Assembly (NCBI GenBank): GCA_945860295.1
Contig: CAMAQH010000002.1
Location: 62,001 to 126,000, forward strand
Reading direction: 5' to 3'
DNA from: Prosthecobacter debontii
Lineage (GTDB): Bacteria; Verrucomicrobiota; Verrucomicrobiia; Verrucomicrobiales; Verrucomicrobiaceae
Length of the DNA stretch: 64,000 nt
The notes beneath the pieces were generated by a model. The model had not been told where the DNA came from and searched no databases. It saw only the letters and a list, made by a program, of their open reading frames with translations. The position numbers and the translations under genes were made by a program. Of this stretch, positions 44,680 to 53,495 are shown piece after piece (position 1 is the first letter of the stretch; each line of letters begins with the position of its first letter).

Positions 44680-45900
44680 ATGGATACCTTTTTTAAAGAA
44701 CTCGGGAGCAAGGTGCTGGAGCAGTGGAAGCGGGAGAATTTTTCTTTGGGAAAGTTCCCTGAGATCGCGCGCCGGGCCCTGGAGGCGCGGCGGCCTTCGG
44801 AGCATGTGGATTTGTCGGCCTTCATTCAGGAGTTTTTGCTCAATGATGAGCAGCCGCTGCAAACTCAGTCGGGCTTTGGTCAGCCGGAATTGGTGGCCTA
44901 TGATCACCCACGGTTTTACATCCAGATTTTGTTTTGGATGGATGGGACGACAGATATTCATCAGCATGAGTTCTCGGGGGCTTTTCATGTGATGTCGGGG
45001 TCTAGCATCCATGCGCACTATGAGTTTGAAAGGGCGCAGACGGTGACGCCGCATCTGCGAGTGGGGGAGGTGCGGATGAAAAACATCGAACTGCTGGAGA
45101 CGGGCCGCACGGTGCCGATCGTTTCGGGTCAAAGCTGCATCCATTCGCTGTTCCATCTGGATACGCCGTCGATCACGGTGGTGGTGCGCACGCAAAATGA
45201 TCCAGGGATGAATCCGCAGTTCAATTATCTGCCGCCGCACATGGCGGTGGACCCAATGTTTAATGACACTTTGACGATGCGTCGCAAACAGCTACTGGAT
45301 CTTTTGGAGCAGATCGAGGAGCCAGCCTACTCGGACCTTGTGCTAGAGATGATCGGGGACTTGGACTTCGAGCGCGGGTTCTACATTCTGCAACACTGCA
45401 TGGGCCGTTTGGCTGATCTCGGCGACTGGGGCTCAGCACTTGCTGCCTTTGAGAAAAAGCATGGTGTGCTGGCGGCAGGTGTGGCGGCGACACTGGATGA
45501 GGGCGTGCGGCGTGATGCGATCAAAGGCATGCGCAGCTCGATCTCGGAGCCTGAGCATCGGTTCTTTCTGGCGCTGCTGATGAATGTGTCAACTCGCGCT
45601 GACCTGCTCACTTTGGTGGCTCAAAGATTCCCAGAAGTGCCACCCGTGGAGACGGTCCTGCGCTGGGCACAGGAGCTGGAGGAGGAGTCGCCTTTTGGCC
45701 TCGTGATTCTCGATGCGTGTTTCCCAGAGACGTTGGAGATCGCTATCGAAGAGCAATCCGCACTTTTCCTGGCCGCCTTACGACACTTCATGGTAGGCGG
45801 GAAGAAATCGCCAGATGAACTCCGCGCTCTGTCAGCCAAGCAAGTGAAGGAACTGCGCGGCATCTTCACCGTCTCTAGCCTGCGTGTTCTCGTCGGCTGA
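44680..45900 (+). CDS. Cupin-like protein with helical C-terminal part, function unknown
   Basis: 406 residues from ATG 44680 (a GTG one codon earlier is possible). The middle (about 75-170) looks like a cupin barrel: FYIQILFWMDGTTDIHQHEFSG with a HxHxxxxG-like metal motif, HVMSGSSIHAHYEF, and a second motif SCIHSLFHLDTPS. A helical first part (1-60) and a long helical C-terminal part (200-406) flank it. Cysteine dioxygenase-like or other cupin enzymes are possible; no family can be assigned. No signal peptide. Confidence 0.7.
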   Translation: MDTFFKELGSKVLEQWKRENFSLGKFPEIARRALEARRPSEHVDLSAFIQEFLLNDEQPLQTQSGFGQPELVAYDHPRFYIQILFWMDGTTDIHQHEFSGAFHVMSGSSIHAHYEFERAQTVTPHLRVGEVRMKNIELLETGRTVPIVSGQSCIHSLFHLDTPSITVVVRTQNDPGMNPQFNYLPPHMAVDPMFNDTLTMRRKQLLDLLEQIEEPAYSDLVLEMIGDLDFERGFYILQHCMGRLADLGDWGSALAAFEKKHGVLAAGVAATLDEGVRRDAIKGMRSSISEPEHRFFLALLMNVSTRADLLTLVAQRFPEVPPVETVLRWAQELEEESPFGLVILDACFPETLEIAIEEQSALFLAALRHFMVGGKKSPDELRALSAKQVKELRGIFTVSSLRVLVG

Positions 45901-45928
45901 AGTCAGCCGCACCGATTCCGTTTGCCGA

Positions 45929-45942
45929 TTGGTCACGACCAA
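45929..45942. promoter_or_regulatory. Small palindrome upstream of the transglutaminase gene
   Basis: TTGGTC-AC-GACCAA, perfect 6-base arms, 52 bases before the start codon. A possible operator; no T tail follows. Confidence 0.3.
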
Positions 45943-45993
45943 CGAAATGAAGGCCCTTCTAATCCAAAGGTATTTCTCCACTAATCGCACCTC

Positions 45994-46800
45994 ATGATCC
46001 TCGATGCCACCTGTCAGCTAGATTACCAGACCACCGTGGAGGTGCCGACCATTTTCATGCTGCGCCCGCGTAGTGGCTGGGCGCAGTGGGTGATGCGAGA
46101 GGAGTTACATATCCGCCCGCAAGTTCCGGTCATCGAGTTCACGGATGTGTATGGCAATCTGTGCCAGAGAACAGTGATGCCGGTGGGTGATTTTCATCTC
46201 TCGGTCAAGTATCGCGCACAGGTTTCAGACTCCTTCGATGAGGACTTGTTTGCGCCACTGATGGCGGTGCAAAATCTGCCGCCCAATCTTTTGCACTACT
46301 TACTGCCAAGCCGCTATTGCCAATCAGATCAGCTTCTCGTGCTGGCTAATTCCATCGTTGAATATTTGCCCATGAACTACACGCGGGTCGCCGCCATACG
46401 CAGTTGGATCTACCACAACACGGCCTACGTTTCAGGCTGTAGCGACAGCTCTACATCTGCTCTGGAGACGGCAAATACACAGCGCGGTGTGTGTCGCGAC
46501 TTCGCGCATCTCGGTATCGCTCTATGCCGAGCGATCAATGTGCCGGCGCGTATGGTAGTAGGGTTTTTGTATCAGCTTCAGCCGATGGATCTGCATGCTT
46601 GGTTTGAGGCATTCATCGGCGGGCGCTGGTTCACTTTTGACGCCACAGAACTGGTGACGAGCGGCAACCGCATCGTCATCGCCTATGGCCGCGATGCCGC
46701 TGATGTGGCGTTGGCCACGATGTTTGGCACCTTCACGATGCAGAACATGCATGTCACGGTGACTGCCGTGAATGCGCAGTCCTCAAACCGCACTTGGTGA
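45994..46800 (+). CDS. Transglutaminase-like cysteine protease family protein
   Basis: 268 residues. An N-terminal beta-rich domain (about 1-110) is followed by the transglutaminase core with the triad Cys in GVCRDFAHL, His in MDLHAWFEAFIGGRW and Asp in FTFDATE. Such proteins are usually peptidases or amide hydrolases and often neighbour the zinc metallopeptidase gene found next. The last 18 bases overlap that gene on the opposite strand. Confidence 0.9.
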   Translation: MILDATCQLDYQTTVEVPTIFMLRPRSGWAQWVMREELHIRPQVPVIEFTDVYGNLCQRTVMPVGDFHLSVKYRAQVSDSFDEDLFAPLMAVQNLPPNLLHYLLPSRYCQSDQLLVLANSIVEYLPMNYTRVAAIRSWIYHNTAYVSGCSDSSTSALETANTQRGVCRDFAHLGIALCRAINVPARMVVGFLYQLQPMDLHAWFEAFIGGRWFTFDATELVTSGNRIVIAYGRDAADVALATMFGTFTMQNMHVTVTAVNAQSSNRTW

Positions 46801-47859
46801 GGGCGGGGCAGCACCCCAGATCGTGGCGTAATGATGCGCGAGACGCAGCTTTTGTGCGACTCTCACAGAGATGACAAAGGGATACAAAGACTGCTCTCCC
46901 ATGCTGTGGGAGATCTCATTGAGCACAGTCGAAAGACACATCCAGCGCTGCAGCCTGGCTAAAAAATAACCATCGGCGATGCCGCACTGAGGCAGCATGG
47001 GAGGCAGTGTTCCCGCCGCTGCAGGCAGCATCACCAAGGGCAGCGCGAGGTGTTTGACATGAATACCCAGGCTCTCACAGGTCTCTAGGCCATCGACGAT
47101 TTGCAGGTAGTGCGCCCACGTCTCTGCCCAATCCTCCCAGGGGTGTGCGGCCGCATAAGCCGTGATGAAATTCTGCTCCCAGCCGACAGTAGCAGGGCGT
47201 TCATAATGGGCGCTCAGCGCCGCTGAGTAATCCAGCCACTCATCACCAAAGCGTTCCCGAAACGCTAGCCGCAGCGGATCGTCCCAGGTCAGTTCGGACA
47301 AACAACGCTGCCACAAATAATGCGCACTCTCATGACGGAAATGACCAAGTAAGGTGCGGCTATTTTCGCCGAGCTGTTGTCGATTGATCTGGCGATATGT
47401 GTCATCGGCTTCCTCCAAATTCACCGTGATCACGCCATTCAAGTGACCCGTGGTTACGCTGGGATTCGATAGCGTGCTAACGATGTCAAAGGCCAGGCCA
47501 GTTTTTGGATTCTCGGCCTTGGCTGGCAAGGGAAGACCGAGATGCAGTAGCGTGTAAATGAGCCGCCGTTTGGCCATCTCCATGCGACCCCACAGCATCA
47601 AATTACGGCCTATGCGGAGATCTGGGATCGTGCGGTTCATCCGACAGGCTACACACAGAGTGGATTTGGCATCTGCTGGCATTAGCCAGTTACAAACACC
47701 ATGTTTGAGACCGTTCTCACAAAGCTTCATCTCTGTGCCAGCACTCAGCCGCACCATCTCAGCCGCCCCGGGTTCATAGCCCACTTTGCTGCCACACTTC
47801 AGGCACTTGGAACTGCCGAAGAAAAGTACATTGCCGCAGTCACAGGTGAATCGTTGCAT
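46783..47859 (-). CDS. Zinc-ribbon zinc metallopeptidase-like protein (Peptidase_Mx type)
   Basis: 358 residues from ATG 47859. The N-terminus holds zinc-ribbon Cys pairs (CDCG, CLKCG) and further Cys (CENG, CVAC) up to about residue 85. The catalytic helix is HFRHESAHYLW (HExxH), followed by the third-ligand region EDWAETWAHYLQ. This composition defines the putative zinc-binding metallopeptidase family frequently next to transglutaminase genes. The substrate is unknown. Convergent with the transglutaminase gene. Confidence 0.88.
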   Translation of the reverse strand: MQRFTCDCGNVLFFGSSKCLKCGSKVGYEPGAAEMVRLSAGTEMKLCENGLKHGVCNWLMPADAKSTLCVACRMNRTIPDLRIGRNLMLWGRMEMAKRRLIYTLLHLGLPLPAKAENPKTGLAFDIVSTLSNPSVTTGHLNGVITVNLEEADDTYRQINRQQLGENSRTLLGHFRHESAHYLWQRCLSELTWDDPLRLAFRERFGDEWLDYSAALSAHYERPATVGWEQNFITAYAAAHPWEDWAETWAHYLQIVDGLETCESLGIHVKHLALPLVMLPAAAGTLPPMLPQCGIADGYFLARLQRWMCLSTVLNEISHSMGEQSLYPFVISVRVAQKLRLAHHYATIWGAAPPSPSAV

Positions 47860-47989
47860 ATCGAAAAATCGTCTCCTCAATGGAGACAACTTTCATCGTC
47901 GCTTTCCACCCCTCTGTCATGCGAAGCTTGGAATCACAGCAGCAGTATGGGGCATCAGACCACTTGCGATTCGATCTAAGGACGCCACA

Positions 47990-48592
47990 ATGCGCGTTAT
48001 GAAATTACTGCTAGCCGCCTTTCTCGCTGCCATCGTCTCCTTTGTCTGGGGCTATGTGTCCTGGATGCAGCTCGGCTGGCATAACGCGGGCGTTCGCGAC
48101 TTCAAGGATGAGGTGGCTGTGGCTGAAGTGATCAAGGAAAACGCCACCAATGGTAGAGGCATCTACATGCTGCCCTATGAGCGCAAGCCACAGACCTTTG
48201 CGTCTGAAGAAGAGAAAGCGCAATTGGTCGCAGCCCACGAGAAGGCGTATGCCGATGGTCCTTACATGTATGCTATCGTGCGTCCCGGTAAAACGGACGT
48301 GGACATGACGGGGAGTCTCATCCGCAGTTTCAGTCGCTCGTTAGTCGCCTGTATTCTGGTCGGGGCACTCATGACTCAGTTGGTCATTGGCTACGCTGGG
48401 CGCATTGGTTTCGCAGCGGCTCTCGGGGCATTTGCTGGGCTGGCTGCGGACATGCAAACTTGGATCTGGTTTGAGCTGCCGACTCGTGATCTGATCGTGA
48501 ATATGGCAGACCACTTCATCGAGTGGTCGCTCGCCGGAGCTGTGCTGGGCTTGTTTCTTGGGAAAGACCCCACCGCAAAAGACCACCACTGA
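47990..48592 (+). CDS. Inner-membrane protein of unknown function
   Basis: 200 residues from ATG 47990 (AAGGA 8 bases upstream; ATG 47999 is an alternative). Membrane helices lie at about 5-25, 112-132, 138-155 and 172-188, with a periplasmic, charged loop of about 85 residues between the first two. The final DPTAKDHH end is cytoplasmic. No family recognised. The frame extends upstream antisense to the metallopeptidase gene but without a plausible start. Confidence 0.75.
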   Translation: MRVMKLLLAAFLAAIVSFVWGYVSWMQLGWHNAGVRDFKDEVAVAEVIKENATNGRGIYMLPYERKPQTFASEEEKAQLVAAHEKAYADGPYMYAIVRPGKTDVDMTGSLIRSFSRSLVACILVGALMTQLVIGYAGRIGFAAALGAFAGLAADMQTWIWFELPTRDLIVNMADHFIEWSLAGAVLGLFLGKDPTAKDHH

Positions 48593-48599
48593 TCAGGGG

Positions 48600-49082
48600 C
48601 TACTTTTGCAGCACGAGCACGAACACGAGCTGCCCTTCGCGCCACTTGGGTCCACCGATGAAAAGCGGGCTGCCTGCTTTCAGCACGGCATCTGTCTTCA
48701 CCAGCACCTGCTGATCGCGCCAGAATTGTAGATGCAGGTTCATGCCGCCGCCTTCAGCCGGGCCTTTGGAGTCCACTTTGAGAAATAGATCTTTCGTGGG
48801 CACTACCCAAGATTCATACTCGCGAAACACGTCCTGCAAATGCTGGCCGAGGATCTCAAAACGTTGATACGGGAAGACTTTTCCGAGCCTCTGCGGGATG
48901 TCGGCAAAGTCGGCTGGAGCCTGCTCGTTCGAGCCGACGAAGCCCTTGGCATTATTCGTCGCATAGACGAGCGCTCCCCAGACTTTCCCATCCGTCGCAG
49001 GCTTAACCACGGGTATAGGCTGCTGGGCATTTGCCAAAGTCAGCGCGCCAGTCATGATGGCAAAGATGAGGAGCCAATTCAT
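48600..49082 (-). CDS. Secreted protein of unknown function, sigma-operon member
   Basis: 160 residues with a signal peptide (MNWLLIFAIMTGALTLANAQQ). The mature part is beta-rich with Trp and charged residues; no catalytic motif. It is the last gene of an operon sigma factor - anti-sigma factor - secreted protein, starting in the ATGA overlap with the anti-sigma gene. A substrate or modulator of the anti-sigma pathway is an inference. Confidence 0.78.
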   Translation of the reverse strand: MNWLLIFAIMTGALTLANAQQPIPVVKPATDGKVWGALVYATNNAKGFVGSNEQAPADFADIPQRLGKVFPYQRFEILGQHLQDVFREYESWVVPTKDLFLKVDSKGPAEGGGMNLHLQFWRDQQVLVKTDAVLKAGSPLFIGGPKWREGQLVFVLVLQK

Positions 49083-49708
49083 CCGCGTGGAGTTGCTGAA
49101 AGTAGGCGGGGTTGATTGCGCACATCCTTTGAAACGACGAGCACAACCTCACCGCTCTTGCCGTAGAGCGTGGTCGTAGCCACTTCCTGATCGGTTTCCG
49201 TGCGCTCGATGTAGTAGCCGACGATCTTTCGATCCGCAGGGATCGCCTCTACACCGTCGAGCATCAGCACCGTGGCTTGGGCTTCATCTGAGTGGAAGGT
49301 GCGCGCATGGACAGACGCATTCGGCACATAAATACTGAGCACGACGCTATCACCCGCCGCCGGGCCTTTTTGCATGATCATGAATCCTGCAATCGCCACT
49401 GCCGCCGTCGCAGTGATCAATGTCGGCAGACGCAACCAGTCCAGCCATGAGGCACGCGCTTCAGGGATGAGCGGCTCTTCCTGAGCAAGTCGCACTTGGA
49501 TCTGACTGTTGAAAAAGTCCCCATAAGGCACCGTCATCTCGGCAGGCAAATGAGCGCGCAGGTCGCTGCTCATGCGTTGCATCATCTCGACTTCGGCTTT
49601 GAGGTCGGGGTCGGCAGCTAGGCGTGTGGAGAAGCGGGCGCGCTCGGCGTCAGTCATCTCACCGTCCAGCCAGCGGATCAGGTCATGGTCTTCAGAGGGC
49701 GTTTTCAT
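49079..49708 (-). CDS. Anti-sigma factor (transmembrane)
   Basis: 209 residues. The N-terminal 50 residues have the anti-sigma pattern (DHDLIRWLDGEMTDAERARFSTRLAADPDL; quoted in part: LIRWLDGEMTDAE) without the usual zinc HxxxCxxC. A membrane helix (about 97-114) leads to a periplasmic beta-rich domain (about 120-209). It overlaps the sigma gene by 17 bases and should hold that sigma at the membrane until a signal arrives. Confidence 0.85.
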   Translation of the reverse strand: MKTPSEDHDLIRWLDGEMTDAERARFSTRLAADPDLKAEVEMMQRMSSDLRAHLPAEMTVPYGDFFNSQIQVRLAQEEPLIPEARASWLDWLRLPTLITATAAVAIAGFMIMQKGPAAGDSVVLSIYVPNASVHARTFHSDEAQATVLMLDGVEAIPADRKIVGYYIERTETDQEVATTTLYGKSGEVVLVVSKDVRNQPRLLSATPRG

Positions 49709-50303
49709 AAGCGTCTTTCAGCATCTCTTGCAGTTTCTTGCGGGCGTAAAAAAGTCGGCTCATCACCGTGCCGAGTGAGCAGGGGATCGTTTGCGCAATT
49801 TCCTCATAGGCTAAGCCCTCCACCTCACGCAGCAGGATCACCTGCTTGTGCTCGGGGCTGAGTTTCGCGATGGCGTCATTGATGCGTTTGCCCAACTCAG
49901 CATTTTTTAAAGCTATGTCAGGGGCGGGTTCATTGCGTGGCACGGCTTCAGCGCCAGCCGCCACTCGATGCTCCGTGCGCGAGTCATCAAACTCTCCATC
50001 ACCGTGCATCTTTTTCTTCCGCAGCCAGTCATAGGTCACGTTGTGCGTAATCCGGTAGAGCCAAGTGTAAAAGGCCGAGTCCAATTTGAAATTTGGCATG
50101 GCTCGCCAGGCTTTAATGAAAGCCTCCTGCGAGAGGTCCCAGGCCTCTGTCTCATTCTGGATCATGTGATAAGTCATCGCGTAAACCTTTCCCCGGTAGC
50201 GGGACACAAGCACATCAAAGGCACGGGTGTCGCCCGCCTGGCAGCGCTTGACCAAGTCGGAATCCGAGACTTCGCCAGGTTCAGGCGCAGTGGAGGCGGG
50301 CAT
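49692..50303 (-). CDS. ECF RNA polymerase sigma factor
   Basis: 203 residues from ATG 50303. Region 2 is seen in DLVKRCQAGDTRAFDVLVSR, MIQNETEAWDLSQEAFIKAW, and region 4 in LSPEHKQVILLREVEGLAYEEIAQ with SLGTVMSRLFYARKKLQEML for -35 recognition. A linker rich in Asp/Arg separates them. It is the first gene of an operon with its anti-sigma factor. A perfect palindrome lies about 60 bases upstream. Confidence 0.93.
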   Translation of the reverse strand: MPASTAPEPGEVSDSDLVKRCQAGDTRAFDVLVSRYRGKVYAMTYHMIQNETEAWDLSQEAFIKAWRAMPNFKLDSAFYTWLYRITHNVTYDWLRKKKMHGDGEFDDSRTEHRVAAGAEAVPRNEPAPDIALKNAELGKRINDAIAKLSPEHKQVILLREVEGLAYEEIAQTIPCSLGTVMSRLFYARKKLQEMLKDAYENAL

Positions 50304-50362
50304 TATTAGGAAATGGCAGAGGCTAGAGACGGGCGCGGGAATCGCGCTATTCACACCATTTT

Positions 50363-50379
50363 CACCGAGTAACTCGGTG
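50363..50379. promoter_or_regulatory. Perfect palindrome upstream of the ECF sigma gene
   Basis: CACCGAG-TAA-CTCGGTG, 7-base arms, in the leader or promoter of the minus-strand sigma operon. It could be an operator or a leader hairpin. Confidence 0.4.
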
Positions 50380-50509
50380 CCGTCAAAGACTTGCCATAGC
50401 TTCGCGAGAATAGTCCTCTCGCGGACGCATCAAATTTCAAAAAAGAAAAGCGCGGCCAGCGCGCTAGAACGCGCCGTAATCGCCACTAACCAAAACAAAA
50501 ATTCTCATT

Positions 50510-51694
50510 ATGTTCAACGCTCCCATGCCTACCGTCCAGACGACCGCCAATGGTCGCAAGTTCCCGAAGTTCGATCTCTATCGCCTTCTCTACACCGTTT
50601 TTCAGCCCACCTTCGGCTGCAAGATCTGCATCCTTATCGACCTGCCAGATCTAGCCGAAGCCAAAGGCATGGCCTTCCTTCAAAACCCAGTCCGTGCGGT
50701 GCAGGGTCAGGCCTACCGAGCCTTCCATCAGGGCCTGCACAATGGTGTCATGGACGAGCTCGCTCTCAAAGGTGGCGAAATGTATGCCTACAAGCAGACC
50801 ACCGGCAGCAATCTCGACCTGCCTGACGAGTGCGTCGATATGGAAGGTAACCCCTTCAGCCTCGAAGGAGACATCTACCCGAACTACGACATCATCCTCT
50901 GCATCTCCACCTTCTCCGCCACCGCACCGCTGACCGCTTTTGCAAAACAATATGGCTTCCGTGGAGCTACCTTGCATGGCGTCAATGACATCATCCTGAA
51001 CTCCGGCCTCGCCGTCGATTATGAGGAGGTCAGCCGCGATGCAGAGAAGCTCCGCCTCGCCATGACTCGTGCCGACAGTGTGGAGATCGACTTTGCCCTA
51101 GAGTCTGGTGAAGTCCTCACCGCCAAGCTTGAGCTCAACGCCCAGGAAGCTCAAAAATCCCACGGACTCTGCCGTGGCACCACGCCTGATGTCGCCAATC
51201 TCCCTGCCGGCGAAGTCTATTTCGTCCCCACCAGTGCCGAGGGTTTCTTCCCGATGAAGTATGAAGACGGCACCCTCGGCAAACTCACCGTTACTGGCGG
51301 GTGCATCGTCAAGAGCGAGCTCATCTCAGGTGACCCCGCGACCATCGCCGCGCACAACGCCAAGCTGCTCGACGATCCCATGACCGGTGTCCTCGGCGAG
51401 CTTGGCTTCGGCACCCAAGTTCTCCCAGTCTCCGGCTCAGACATCCAAGACGAAAAAGTTCTCGGCACCTGCCACCTCGCCACGGGGCGGGACGATCATC
51501 TCGGCGGTCACATCACCCCGGCCCAGTTTAAGCGTCACCAAAACGCCACCCACGACGACATCCTCTTCGCTCCGCACAAGACCCCGAACTTCGACATCAA
51601 ACAGGTCCGCATGAATCGCGGCAGCCAACAAGAGATTCTCATCGAGCACTTCCAACCCTCGAAGTATCTGCTCGATGCACTGGCCGCAGAATAA
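50510..51694 (+). CDS. Aminopeptidase T/M29-like protein
   Basis: 394 residues (ATG 50525 is an alternative start). The second half follows the M29 pattern: DVANLPAGEVYFVPTSAEG, TGGCIVKSELISGDPATI, GELGFGTQ, DEKVLGTCHLATGRDDHLGGH, with the acidic and His residues that bind two metals in leucyl aminopeptidases of this family. The first half is the family's alpha/beta domain. Cytoplasmic, likely a metallo-aminopeptidase; exact specificity unknown. A terminator follows. Confidence 0.85.
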   Translation: MFNAPMPTVQTTANGRKFPKFDLYRLLYTVFQPTFGCKICILIDLPDLAEAKGMAFLQNPVRAVQGQAYRAFHQGLHNGVMDELALKGGEMYAYKQTTGSNLDLPDECVDMEGNPFSLEGDIYPNYDIILCISTFSATAPLTAFAKQYGFRGATLHGVNDIILNSGLAVDYEEVSRDAEKLRLAMTRADSVEIDFALESGEVLTAKLELNAQEAQKSHGLCRGTTPDVANLPAGEVYFVPTSAEGFFPMKYEDGTLGKLTVTGGCIVKSELISGDPATIAAHNAKLLDDPMTGVLGELGFGTQVLPVSGSDIQDEKVLGTCHLATGRDDHLGGHITPAQFKRHQNATHDDILFAPHKTPNFDIKQVRMNRGSQQEILIEHFQPSKYLLDALAAE

Positions 51695-51741
51695 TGACCG
51701 CTAGTTGGAGTTAGTAATCTGCCTGACTTCTCACGAAAAAG

Positions 51742-51775
51742 CCCACGCCGCTCGGTAGCGACGTGGGCCTTTTTG
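51742..51775. terminator. Bidirectional intrinsic terminator
   Basis: Stem GCCCACG/CGTGGGC with a 14-base loop, TTTTT on the plus side and AAAAA on the minus side, between convergent genes. Confidence 0.9.
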
Positions 51776-51804
51776 CATCTTGCAACCGAGACGGTTGCCG
51801 CTAT

Positions 51805-53355
51805 TTAGCTAACTTCAGGAAGCTTGAACTCCGCGACGTAGTTTTCAGTCGCGAGCTTGTTCGCCTCCTCGGCAAACTCGCCGATGAACTTCTCGGACAC
51901 AGGATCGAATTCGAGCCATGGGCCAGCGTTGATCTTGTCCACGTTGAGGTCGATTTTGTTGTCCACGAGGTTCTGCACGAAGTGCTCGAAGGTCTCAATG
52001 CCGGCCTTGTCGTTTTTGAGGCGCTCCTTGACTTCATCGACGCTCGTGGCTTTGCCGAGGCGGTAGTTGATGTTGGCGAGGTGAGCGAGCGAGGCGGCGT
52101 GGAAGCCGTGGGAGACGTGGAGGTTCGAGTTCACCAGCTTACCTGCACGCACCGAGTTGATGAAGTTGAGCATGTGGTCCGAGCCATCGTTGAAGTTGTC
52201 GAACTTCATGACGGTCTTACCCTCGTTGTCGTAGGCCTTGGACTCGATGACGTAGCCGCCTTCGCAATGAATGACGTTGCCGACGCGCGCGGCGGCGGTC
52301 TTGCCATTCACTCGATAAACTGGCTCCAGTTTCCAGTTCATGTCCTTCAAAGGAAGACCGCGGTTATCGAAGATGAACGGAGCGGGCTGGTAGTCGTAAA
52401 AAGCGAGCTGGTTATTGGCGGTTTCACCGTCGTCATCGTAGCCCCAGCGACCACCGAGACTCATCACGCGCTTGGGCAGCAGCTCTGGATTGCCCAGTGC
52501 CCAGCGGCCCACATCGGTCTGATGTGGTCCTTGGTTGCCGATGTCGCCATTACCAAAAGCCCACTGCCAATGCCAGTCATAGTGGAACTGCGTCCGGGCC
52601 ACTGAGCTGATGCCACGCGGACCCGCCCATAGCTTATAGTCCACATCTACCTCCTGTGGTTTTCCAGCGGGATCAGACTTGATGTCCCGCAGATCGTGGA
52701 AGGTGCCTTTGACCACGCCATCTTTTGCCACGACTGGCGCGGCTAATTTGCCGATGGACTCGCGCTTTTTATAATTGATGCCGCGTGAGAGCGTGACCTT
52801 ACCGATGTGGCCTTCCTTGACCCAATCCATGGCCTGCTGCCAGCCGGGGCTGGAGCGGCGCTGCATGCCGTGCTGAACGACGAGTCCTCTCTTCGCGACT
52901 TTTTCGGCAGCGATCACGAGCTGGCGGCCTTCCCAAATGTTGTGGCAGACGGGCTTCTCGACATATACATGCTTGCCATGCTTCATGGCCGTCATGGCGA
53001 TGAGCGTGTGCGTGTGGTTTGGCGTGGCGATGGTGACAGCGTCGATCTCGGGGTCGAGCATGAGCTTCCGGTAATCGGTGTAAGCAGTGACGGTGTTGTT
53101 TTTCTTCGCCTGGCTTTCGACGCCCCTCGCGAGCACGTTGCTGTCCACGTCGCAAAGAGCAACGATGCGCACGCCGGGAATTTCTTCCAGGCTCTTGATG
53201 TGGCCTGCGCCACGTCCGTTGAAGCCGATGACAGCGACACGCACATCACCGTTGGCGCCGATGGGTGCGGAGAAAGATCGGTATGTGGCGAGTCCGGCAG
53301 CGCCGGCGACGGTGCCGCGCATAAAGCTGCGGCGACTAGTTTGGGTTGGGTTCAT
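51805..53355 (-). CDS. Gfo/Idh/MocA-family oxidoreductase, Tat-exported
   Basis: 516 residues from ATG 53355. The N-terminus is a Tat signal (SRRSFMRGTVAGAAG). The Rossmann domain starts at VRVAVIGFNGRGAGHI, the substrate/cofactor motif EKPVCHN contains the usual catalytic-type Lys, and the C-terminal beta-sandwich domain has WAFGNGDIGNQGPHQTDVGRW. Exported Gfo/Idh proteins are abundant in Verrucomicrobia and Planctomycetes, acting on sugars or cofactor-bound substrates in the periplasm; substrate unknown. Confidence 0.9.
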   Translation of the reverse strand: MNPTQTSRRSFMRGTVAGAAGLATYRSFSAPIGANGDVRVAVIGFNGRGAGHIKSLEEIPGVRIVALCDVDSNVLARGVESQAKKNNTVTAYTDYRKLMLDPEIDAVTIATPNHTHTLIAMTAMKHGKHVYVEKPVCHNIWEGRQLVIAAEKVAKRGLVVQHGMQRRSSPGWQQAMDWVKEGHIGKVTLSRGINYKKRESIGKLAAPVVAKDGVVKGTFHDLRDIKSDPAGKPQEVDVDYKLWAGPRGISSVARTQFHYDWHWQWAFGNGDIGNQGPHQTDVGRWALGNPELLPKRVMSLGGRWGYDDDGETANNQLAFYDYQPAPFIFDNRGLPLKDMNWKLEPVYRVNGKTAAARVGNVIHCEGGYVIESKAYDNEGKTVMKFDNFNDGSDHMLNFINSVRAGKLVNSNLHVSHGFHAASLAHLANINYRLGKATSVDEVKERLKNDKAGIETFEHFVQNLVDNKIDLNVDKINAGPWLEFDPVSEKFIGEFAEEANKLATENYVAEFKLPEVS

Positions 53356-53495
53356 AAAGAGTAAGATACGCTCTGGTTTGACACTGAATCCGCCGACGAA
53401 ATGTCTGCGAGAGAATTGAAGGCTATCAAGAACGAAGGCGCGGCTGCAAACTTTCTTTTGCCCCATCTCAGGTCACAAAAGCACACACTATGGCC

